From NCBI GenBank assembly GCA_900552295.1, contig URZB01000025.1:1-11007 (forward strand): a stretch of DNA of 11,007 nucleotides, read 5' to 3'. Both the position numbers and the translations under genes were made by a program. The stretch comes from an uncultured Collinsella sp. Its GTDB lineage: Bacteria; Actinomycetota; Coriobacteriia; Coriobacteriales; Coriobacteriaceae. Under the pieces are notes generated by a model that worked only from the letters and a program-made list of their open reading frames with translations, was not told the origin of the DNA and made no database searches. Positions 5,504 through 11,007 of the stretch are shown here, one piece after another. The first letter of the stretch is position 1. Every line of letters starts with the position of its first letter.

Positions 5504-7152
5504 TGAAGGCGATCTGGCTTGCGTGCTGCGCGTGCGGCGATTACGGGCTGTTGCAGCGGGAAGTCGAGGGCCGTGATGCGGGTGCACAGGTGCTTCGCGT
5601 GGGTGACCTGGACGGGCTGATTTCCATGGCGCGGGCGTTTCCGTCGCGCCGCGGGGCTGCCATCATCGCGGCGTCTCTGTTTGATACCGAAGATGTGCGC
5701 AAGACTGTTGCGCGCCTGACGGCCGAAGGCCGCGTGAGTCGCGTGGTCGTGTTGATAGAAGCACTCGATCCGTCGGATATCGAGGGGCTGTTTCGCGCAG
5801 GGGCGACCGAGGTCATCGCTGCGCACAGTATATGCGGCAACGGGCGCGCGGGCGAGGGAGCGGTTGATTCCGATCGGCGCATGACGATTGAGCCCGATGC
5901 TTTTGTTGATAGGGAACCCGGGGCGCCTCGCGCTACAAGAGGCCCGCGTGTTGATGATTATGGAAAAGCGGAAGCCGAGCATGGTCGGCGCCCCCGGAAC
6001 CCCCTTGTATGCGATGACGCTGGAGGGCCGGCGCAGCATGCTGGCGACTCCCCGGCTGTAGATATGGGATACGTGCACGGCGTGAATCTGGCGGATGAAC
6101 TCGACGAAGTTGAGGGCTTTGCCGGGTGCGGCGAGTTGCCGCTGATGCGGCATGAGCAGATTGCACAGAACGAGCCTGCCTCGCAGACCGAACAAGCCGC
6201 CATGCCGGCTTGGACGCAGCGTGTGGTTGCGGCGGGGGAGACGGGGACGCTGTCACCGACGCCCGCTCCGCCGCCTCCGATGCCGCCGGCAGACGCTGCC
6301 GCTCCGCAGCATCGAGCTCCGGTCATCTGCGCCATTTCGGGTTCGGGCGGTTGCGGCAAGTCGACGATCGTTGCCACCATGGCACACGCATCGTCGCTGT
6401 TGGGCTTGCGTGCCGCCGTACTCGACCTGGACCTGATGTTTGGCAACCTTTACGACTTGTTAGGCGTCGATGCTCCGCGCGATATGGCGGCACTTATCGA
6501 GCCGTCGGCGGCGGGCACGCTCACCGAGCCGGATATCGTAGCCGCATCGATGCGCGTCGCCCCGGGCGTTACGCTCTGGGGTCCCGTCGCGGCGCCCGAG
6601 CAAGCCGAGCTCATGGCACGTCCGGTGGAGCTACTGCTTGATGTCCTGCGTCGCGAATCCGACGTGGTCTTTATCGATACCTCGGTCTTTTGGGGCGACG
6701 CCGTGGCGGCTGCGGTGGCGGCGAGCGACCGTTGCCTGGTCGTTGGCGATGCTGCGGTGTCGTCCGCGACATCGGCGTCGCGCGTCATTGAACTGGCAAG
6801 TCGAGTAGGTGTGCCGCGCACGCGCATGAGCGCCGTGTTCAACCGGTTCGGTGCGCGCGGGGCAGACGAGGACGTCGCCATGCGCTTTGAGATTGCCTGT
6901 GCGTTGAGCTCCAAGATTCGTATCGCCGATGGCGGGCAGGATCTCGCCGCGCTCATGGCGTTTGGGCGCGCTGACGAGGCAGTGGGTCAGACGAGCGCTT
7001 TCGCGACCAGCGTGCGCGAGGCCACGCGCGAGATGCTCGTGGAACTGGGGTGCGCCGTCGGCCCTTGGAGCGATATGGTCGCCGACCGTGCGACGCGTAC
7101 CGAACGCCCGCGTATCCGCCTTCCCTGGTCGCGCGAGGGTGATCAGCGATGA
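5503..7152 (+). CDS. tadZ: TadZ/CpaE-like pilus localisation ATPase
   Basis: This 549-residue protein is expected to place the Tad machine in the cell. Residues 1 to about 110 look like the atypical receiver domain of TadZ/CpaE. A long Pro/Ala-rich linker follows, then a ParA/MinD-type ATPase from about 272. The P-loop GSGGCGKST is at 280-288, the A' motif LDLD at 307-310, and the Walker B D392 ends the DVVFID stretch at 387-392. The usual signature lysine of the deviant Walker A is replaced by S281, a kind of deviation known for the TadZ group. The ATG at 5503 overlaps the previous stop as TGATG; GTG at 5500 is an alternative, and both are served by GGAGG at 5489-5493. Codon use in part of the linker fits another frame (see 5885-6058). 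Confidence 0.85.
   Translation: MKAIWLACCACGDYGLLQREVEGRDAGAQVLRVGDLDGLISMARAFPSRRGAAIIAASLFDTEDVRKTVARLTAEGRVSRVVVLIEALDPSDIEGLFRAGATEVIAAHSICGNGRAGEGAVDSDRRMTIEPDAFVDREPGAPRATRGPRVDDYGKAEAEHGRRPRNPLVCDDAGGPAQHAGDSPAVDMGYVHGVNLADELDEVEGFAGCGELPLMRHEQIAQNEPASQTEQAAMPAWTQRVVAAGETGTLSPTPAPPPPMPPADAAAPQHRAPVICAISGSGGCGKSTIVATMAHASSLLGLRAAVLDLDLMFGNLYDLLGVDAPRDMAALIEPSAAGTLTEPDIVAASMRVAPGVTLWGPVAAPEQAELMARPVELLLDVLRRESDVVFIDTSVFWGDAVAAAVAASDRCLVVGDAAVSSATSASRVIELASRVGVPRTRMSAVFNRFGARGADEDVAMRFEIACALSSKIRIADGGQDLAALMAFGRADEAVGQTSAFATSVREATREMLVELGCAVGPWSDMVADRATRTERPRIRLPWSREGDQR
5885..6058 (+). other. Frame-shifted codon signature inside the TadZ linker
   Basis: Across this stretch the tadZ frame uses AGG, AGA, ACA, GGA, GTA and AAA, which are rare elsewhere in the operon. 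By hand count about 47% of its codons end in G or C. The +1 frame is open from 5885 to the TAG at 6059-6061. About 84% of its codons end in G or C, and it reads as an ordinary-looking peptide (MLLLIGNPGRLALQEARV from 5897). Before and after this stretch the tadZ frame again carries the high-GC signature. A pair of compensating indels or a hidden overlapping ORF would explain this. Confidence 0.55.
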
Positions 7153-8477
7153 GCCTGCAAACGAGGATTAAGGCTGCCGGCGCTGCAGCGGCGGCAGCTC
7201 CTGTAGATGCGGGGCGTCGCCGCGCGGTGAAACGACGCACTAAGCGCGCCGTGATGGACCGCATGGGTTACGACGAAGTGGCGCGTATCAGCGCCTATAT
7301 CGACCCGGCACTTGCCCGCTCGGAATTGCGTCCCGCGGTGGAGGCGGCGCTCAATGTTGAGGAGCCGACCGATCTCGCGACGTCCGAGCGCGAGACCATC
7401 ATCGACGAGATTTTGGATGACGTGGTGGGCTTGGGGCCGTTGCAGCCGCTCATCGAGGACGACACCGTTACCGAGATCATGATTAACGGCTGCCGCTCGG
7501 CTTTCTTTGAACGCGGCGGCGTCTTGCATCCCATCGAGCATGCGTTTGAGGATGATGAGCAGATCCGTGTGCTTATCGACCGCATCATCTCGCCACTTGG
7601 CCGCCGTATCGACGAGCGCAGCCCCATCGTCAACGCCCGCCTCAAAACGGGCTATCGCGTCAACGCGGTGATTCCGCCTGTGGCGATTGACGGACCGATT
7701 CTCACCATCCGAAAGTTCTCGGATCGCATCTGCTCGCTGGACGAGCTTGTGGGGCTGGGGTCGCTGCCGCTTTGGTATGCGCAGCTGCTGTCGTGCGCGG
7801 TGTCGCTGCGACAGGACCTGGCGGTTGCGGGAGGCACGGGATCTGGTAAGACCACCCTGCTCAACGCGTTGTCATGCGAGATTTCCACCGGCGAGCGCAT
7901 CGTGACGATCGAGGACTCTGCCGAGCTCAAGTTTGCGCATCATCCGCACGTGGTGCGTCTAGAGGCGCGCGAGGCTTCAATTGAGGGCGAGGGCGCGGTG
8001 ACGATCCGCGACCTGGTGACCAATGCCCTGCGCATGCGCCCCGACCGCATCGTGGTGGGTGAGGTGCGCGGTGCCGAGTGCTGCGACATGTTGCAGGCCA
8101 TGAACACGGGCCACGACGGGTCGCTCACCACACTTCATGCGGGCTCAGAACAGGAGACCGTGGTGCGTCTGACGTTGCTTGCACGTTATGGCATCGATCT
8201 GCCGAGCGAGCTCATCGAGGAGCAGATTGCCATGGCGCTCGACGGCATCGTGATGTCCGAGCGCCACGCCGATGGCAGGCGCTTCGTCTCCTCGTATTCG
8301 GGGGTGCGTCGCGCCGCGTCGGGCGGCGTAGAGCTCGAGCGCTATGTGACTTTCGATGCCGCCGAGCGCACCTGGACGCTTGACCGCGAGCCGCCGTTTA
8401 TCGCAGAAGGCCTGCGGTCGGGGACGCTCACACAAGAGGAGGTGGACGAATGGAGATCACTGTGCCCCTCGTCGTAG
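7149..8477 (+). CDS. tadA: TadA/CpaF secretion ATPase of the Flp pilus
   Basis: This 442-residue cytoplasmic ATPase of the type II/IV secretion family should power pilin extrusion as a hexamer. The N-terminal region is Ala- and Arg-rich. The conserved stretch [16 protein letters not shown] and an ITEIMING-like motif (here VTEIMING) follow. The Walker [10 protein letters not shown] is at 228-236 (K234), the Walker B region [12 protein letters not shown] at 299-310 (E305), and the His box TTLHA contains H330. The length is typical. The ATG overlaps the tadZ stop as ATGA, and the 3' end overlaps tadB by 28 bases, which suggests tight translational coupling. Confidence 0.95.
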   Translation: MSLQTRIKAAGAAAAAAPVDAGRRRAVKRRTKRAVMDRMGYDEVARISAYIDPALARSELRPAVEAALNVEEPTDLATSERETIIDEILDDVVGLGPLQPLIEDDTVTEIMINGCRSAFFERGGVLHPIEHAFEDDEQIRVLIDRIISPLGRRIDERSPIVNARLKTGYRVNAVIPPVAIDGPILTIRKFSDRICSLDELVGLGSLPLWYAQLLSCAVSLRQDLAVAGGTGSGKTTLLNALSCEISTGERIVTIEDSAELKFAHHPHVVRLEAREASIEGEGAVTIRDLVTNALRMRPDRIVVGEVRGAECCDMLQAMNTGHDGSLTTLHAGSEQETVVRLTLLARYGIDLPSELIEEQIAMALDGIVMSERHADGRRFVSSYSGVRRAASGGVELERYVTFDAAERTWTLDREPPFIAEGLRSGTLTQEEVDEWRSLCPSS

Positions 8478-9376
8478 GGGGCTTGGCAGGGCTTTCTGTC
8501 GCGGCGGCGTGCGGGGCGGAACCTCGTGTGCCGCAGGTACCGCCGGCGGAGCTGGCACGTCAGGCGCTCGAGACGGTGGCAGAGAAGCTGCCGCGTGAGC
8601 TGGTGGAAAACGATCTGCTGAAAAAGATCGCCCGTTCGTGGGCATCGCTGGCTCCGGCGCATCGCCTTGGCCTCGTGATCGAAGATGCTTCGGGACGTTT
8701 GGCGTTTCTGCTGCTATCGAGCGGTGTCTGCTGCGTTTTACTAACGATGGTGTCGTTATCGCCCCTCGGATTTGCCTTGGGATTTGTTGCTCCGTTTGCC
8801 GTTGGCGCCGCTCGGGATGGCTTTGAGAGCCGGCGCGAGCAACACGATGCAGAAGAGGCCATGCCCGAGGCGTTTACCGCACTTTCCATGTCGCTTGCCT
8901 CGGGACATTCGCTGGCCCAGGGCATGCGCTTTGTGGGCGCTCATGCGCAAGAGCCAGTACATACCGAGTTTTTGCGGGTGGCGGCGGCGATCGATTGCGG
9001 CATCTCGGCGACCGACGCGCTCGATGACTTGCTCGTGCGTATCGACGCCCCCGGTCTTTCGCTTGTGACCTTGGCGCTTAAGGTGTCTCAGCGTACCGGC
9101 GCTCCGCTTGCCGACTTACTGTCCGAGGCGTCGAGCATGGTGGGGGAGCGTATTGAGCTCAAGCGCCGCCTGGATGTTAAGACGTCGCAGGCTCGCATGT
9201 CTGCGCATATGGTCGCGGCGATGCCGGCGGGCATGTGCGCGGTGTTGGCGCTGCTTTCGGCAGATTTTCGTCGCGGTCTTGCGACGCCTGCCGGCGCGGG
9301 CGCTGTGGTGCTGGGTCTTGCCCTCAACGCCGTTGCCCTGGTGGTTATCCGGCGCATTATGCGGGTGGAGCTATGA
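8450..9376 (+). CDS. tadB: TadB-like inner-membrane platform protein (T2SSF domain)
   Basis: This 308-residue membrane protein is the first of two platform subunits that TadA acts on. Membrane segments are seen at about 3-20, 83-101, 103-121, 250-269 and 281-302. The T2SSF domain runs from about 137 (MPEAFTALSMSLASGHSLA) to about 262. The ATG lies seven bases after AGGAGG (8437-8442), inside the 3' end of tadA. The stop overlaps the tadC start as ATGA. Assignment to TadB rather than TadC rests on gene order and length. Confidence 0.88.
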   Translation: MEITVPLVVGGLAGLSVAAACGAEPRVPQVPPAELARQALETVAEKLPRELVENDLLKKIARSWASLAPAHRLGLVIEDASGRLAFLLLSSGVCCVLLTMVSLSPLGFALGFVAPFAVGAARDGFESRREQHDAEEAMPEAFTALSMSLASGHSLAQGMRFVGAHAQEPVHTEFLRVAAAIDCGISATDALDDLLVRIDAPGLSLVTLALKVSQRTGAPLADLLSEASSMVGERIELKRRLDVKTSQARMSAHMVAAMPAGMCAVLALLSADFRRGLATPAGAGAVVLGLALNAVALVVIRRIMRVEL

Positions 9377-10014
9377 GCGCCCCGGTTGCAGTTGCGGCTT
9401 GCCTGTGCGCCCTGAGTGTATTTGTCGCGACGGGTTTGGATCGGGCGGATGCACGCAAGATCGCAGGGGCCTGCAAGCGCGAGGCGGTGCTGGTCGCTGC
9501 CGCGGGTCGCTCGGTGGTCGATGCTCTGACCGCGCGAGTGAAGGGCGCGGTTGGAGCGGGCGGCCCGGCGCGAGTGTCGCTCGGCGAAGTGTCCGAGATG
9601 ATCGATGTTGTGCGCTTGGGTCTTTCGGCCGGTCTTTCGTTTGATGCGGCGCTTGAGATTTTCTGCGCCAACCGCCGGTCAGTGCTGGCTCTTCGCCTTG
9701 AGTGCGCCTGCATGGCGTGGCAGGTGGGCGTGGGCACGCGTGAGGACGAGTTGTTGGCCGCCGCGCGCGACCTGGACGTGCGAGCGCTCGAGACCTTTGC
9801 CATCACGGTGGGGCAGGCGCTCGCCCTGGGTGCCCCACTTGCCGAGACGCTGGCCGCTCAAAGTCGCGAGATCCGTGCGGCTCATCGCGCCGCGGTCGAG
9901 CGCGAGATCGAGCGTGCGCCCGTCAAGCTGCTGATTCCCACCGGCACGCTCATCTTGCCGGCGTTGCTTCTGTCCATATTGGGCCCGCTGCTGGGAGCAG
10001 GCGGGATGATGTAG
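9373..10014 (+). CDS. tadC: TadC-like inner-membrane platform protein (T2SSF domain)
   Basis: This 213-residue second platform subunit has one N-terminal membrane segment (about 4-20), a T2SSF domain from about 73 to 200 and a C-terminal hydrophobic segment (185-209). The same frame is open back to an ATG at 9235 inside tadB. The ATG at 9373 is chosen because it forms the ATGA overlap with tadB and gives a proper membrane-targeting N-terminus. The protein is shorter than most TadC proteins (nearer 250-300) and lacks the paired membrane helices that usually precede the domain. Confidence 0.82.
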   Translation: MSAPVAVAACLCALSVFVATGLDRADARKIAGACKREAVLVAAAGRSVVDALTARVKGAVGAGGPARVSLGEVSEMIDVVRLGLSAGLSFDAALEIFCANRRSVLALRLECACMAWQVGVGTREDELLAAARDLDVRALETFAITVGQALALGAPLAETLAAQSREIRAAHRAAVEREIERAPVKLLIPTGTLILPALLLSILGPLLGAGGMM

Positions 10015-10024
10015 GGAGGAATAC

Positions 10025-10258
10025 ATGAACACGATGACTGACGCTGCTGGCAAGGTCCAGGGCTGGGCGTTTTGCCGGGCGGCACATGTTCGTCAGCGCG
10101 CCAAGGAACTATTGCAGGAGGAGAGTGCACAGGGTACCACCGAGTATGCCATCTTGGTCGGCGTGCTCGTGGTGATCGCGATTATCGCCATCGTCGCATT
10201 TAAGGGCAAGGTCCAAGATCTATGGAACGCTATCAGCGAGGGCATCAACAGCCTGTAG
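10025..10258 (+). CDS. flp: Flp-type major prepilin
   Basis: This 77-residue class III (Flp/Tad) prepilin has an unusually long basic leader of about 35 residues (about 1-35). The processing region is EESAQGTTEYAI, followed by a hydrophobic helix (42-59) and a short hydrophilic tail. Aligning the conserved Glu as +5 puts cleavage between A35 and Q36; cleavage after G37 is an alternative. GGGAGGA (10014-10020) lies four bases before the ATG and 10 bases separate it from tadC. A weak internal promoter (TTGCCG 9955-9960, TATTGG 9977-9982) could give extra pilin mRNA, but this is very uncertain. Confidence 0.88.
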   Translation: MNTMTDAAGKVQGWAFCRAAHVRQRAKELLQEESAQGTTEYAILVGVLVVIAIIAIVAFKGKVQDLWNAISEGINSL

Positions 10259-10785
10259 AGGGCGAGCGCCCCATCGGGGTGCTGCTGGTGTTTGCTTGCC
10301 TGACCGTGGCGATAGCGGCGGTGCTTTGGGGGCTTAACGCCGCGCGGCAGCAGCGTCCTGGGACCGCCTCCAATTTGGGCTCAGATTCGGCGGTGGCGTC
10401 TCAAAAAGATGAGATGCGAGATGCGGACGATTCGGATGTCGCTGTCACGGCGCAAACCTTTCTGCGGACGCTCGACAAGCGGTCTGGCACTGCGACGGAT
10501 TCGCCTGAGGGCAACGCGATTGCGGTCCGGCTTGCATGGTCCGAGGACCGACCGATGACCGAAGCGGCGGCGGATATGCTGCGTGCCTATCGCGAGGTAC
10601 CCACGGCGCAACTTGCTCTGAGCGGCTATCTCGACATCAAGGGAAACGTGTGGGGCGCCATCGTGCGCGACGGACGCGGCTGGGTCGATATGGTGACAAT
10701 TGCCGCGGATGCTGGCGATGCTTCGTGTCGTCTGCGCGCCGTGCGCCTGAGCCCGCAGGCAACGGACTCAAAGGAGGGATCGTGA
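10222..10785 (+). CDS. Unrecognised Tad-locus protein with one membrane anchor
   Basis: I do not recognise the family of this 187-residue protein. It has a short hydrophilic N-terminus, one hydrophobic segment (about 18-37) and a polar, Asp/Ser/Arg-containing domain of about 145 residues that should face outside. No TadE/TadF motif or prepilin site is visible. The ATG at 10222 overlaps flp by 37 bases and has only a weak upstream AAGG. A GTG at 10279 would start directly at the hydrophobic segment and is possible, but it has no good ribosome binding site either. Lying between two prepilin genes, it may be a pilus-associated or assembly factor. It is probably coupled to flp translation. Confidence 0.7.
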   Translation: MERYQRGHQQPVEGERPIGVLLVFACLTVAIAAVLWGLNAARQQRPGTASNLGSDSAVASQKDEMRDADDSDVAVTAQTFLRTLDKRSGTATDSPEGNAIAVRLAWSEDRPMTEAAADMLRAYREVPTAQLALSGYLDIKGNVWGAIVRDGRGWVDMVTIAADAGDASCRLRAVRLSPQATDSKEGS

Positions 10786-10786
10786 A

Positions 10787-10966
10787 ATGCATGATGTTCT
10801 GCGTGAGGAATCTGCCCAGGCGACGGTCGAATACGCCATTGTCACGGTGGCGCTGTTATCGATCGTGCTGGCGATCGCGGGGCTTTGGCGTGCCGGCACC
10901 GATGGGCGCTTGGCGGCGCTGGTTGAGCGGGCGGCATCCCATGGCGTTGCCTCGACGTCGGTTATC
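10787..10966 (+). CDS. Second prepilin-like protein, 3' end missing
   Basis: Sixty genomic codons are present. AAGGAGGG (10771-10778) lies eight bases before the ATG, and the previous stop ends one base upstream. The sequence has a very short leader, then EESAQATVEYAI and a hydrophobic helix (about 17-32), then LWRAGTDGRL. With Glu15 as +5, cleavage falls after A10. It shares EESAQ and T.EYAI with the major pilin, so it is probably a minor pilin or a TadE-like pseudopilin. The reading frame continues past 10966 for six codons and a stop, but those come from the adapter. The true C-terminus is off the contig. Confidence 0.8.
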
Positions 10967-11007
10967 CTGTCTCTTATACACATCTGACGCTGCCGACGAT
11001 AAGGCTC
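10967..11007 (-). other. Nextera (Tn5) sequencing adapter left on contig end
   Basis: Positions 10967-10985 are the reverse complement of the 19-base mosaic end, 10986-10999 of the read-1 adapter, and 11000-11007 of the same 8-base index seen at 1-8. The last 41 bases are the exact reverse complement of the first 41. They are not genomic. Confidence 0.98.

Noticed and set aside
5272..6195. Long minus-strand open frame opposite the CpaB-like gene and tadZ
   Set aside because: It lies mostly antisense to well-supported genes, has no ribosome binding site that I can see and no known motif. The frame anomaly at 5885-6058 is better explained on the plus strand.
9235..9372. Upstream in-frame extension of tadC
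   Set aside because: It would overlap tadB by more than 140 bases and add an Arg/Cys-rich stretch ahead of the membrane segment; the ATGA junction at 9373 matches the pattern of the operon.
1..11007. 41-bp terminal inverted repeats suggesting a transposon
   Set aside because: Both ends are Nextera adapter with index sequence; no transposase gene is present.

Overview
The window is one assembled fragment of a high-GC bacterial genome, with Illumina Nextera adapter sequence left on both ends (1-41 and 10967-11007); genomic DNA runs from 42 to 10966. The GC-rich coding DNA, a monoderm-type Tad pilus locus and the protein flavour suggest a gut actinobacterium of class Coriobacteriia, perhaps Collinsella. 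That placement is inferred from general resemblance and is not proven by any marker gene here. All recognisable genes lie on the plus strand.

Layout. (1) 42-454 is a non-coding, relatively AT-rich upstream region. Its 3' part holds a perfect 12-bp palindrome, a candidate promoter, a stem-loop and a second stem-loop that buries the ribosome binding site of the next gene. (2) 455-3136 encodes a full-length type IIA P-type Ca2+-transporting ATPase. (3) 3137-3406 holds a long imperfect palindrome, a strong intrinsic terminator with a partly duplicated tail, and the likely promoter of the next gene. (4) 3407-4591 encodes the ribosome-assembly GTPase RsgA, closed by its own terminator. (5) 4644-4843 is a regulatory region with several TGGTCAGC/GCTGACCA half-sites. 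(6) 4844-10966 is a tightly packed Tad (tight adherence, Flp pilus) operon: a CpaB/RcpC-like SAF protein, TadZ/CpaE, TadA/CpaF, TadB, TadC, the major Flp prepilin, an unrecognised membrane-anchored protein, and a second prepilin-like protein cut off by the end of the contig.

The Tad genes overlap or nearly abut (TGATG, ATGA, a 28-base overlap, ATGA, 10 bases, a 37-base overlap, 1 base), so translational coupling is likely. The expected scheme is that TadZ places the machine, the TadA hexamer supplies ATP-driven force, TadB and TadC form the membrane platform, and Flp pilin is processed and polymerised. The prepilin peptidase (TadV) and TadE/F/G-type proteins are not in the window and may lie beyond 10966. 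No secretin gene is seen, as expected for a single-membrane cell.

The best leads are the ribosome-binding-site hairpin ahead of the Ca2+ ATPase, the 57-codon stretch of tadZ whose codon signature sits in the wrong frame, the unknown protein lodged between two prepilins, and the half-site cluster upstream of the Tad operon. No RNA genes, CRISPR arrays or insertion sequences were found.
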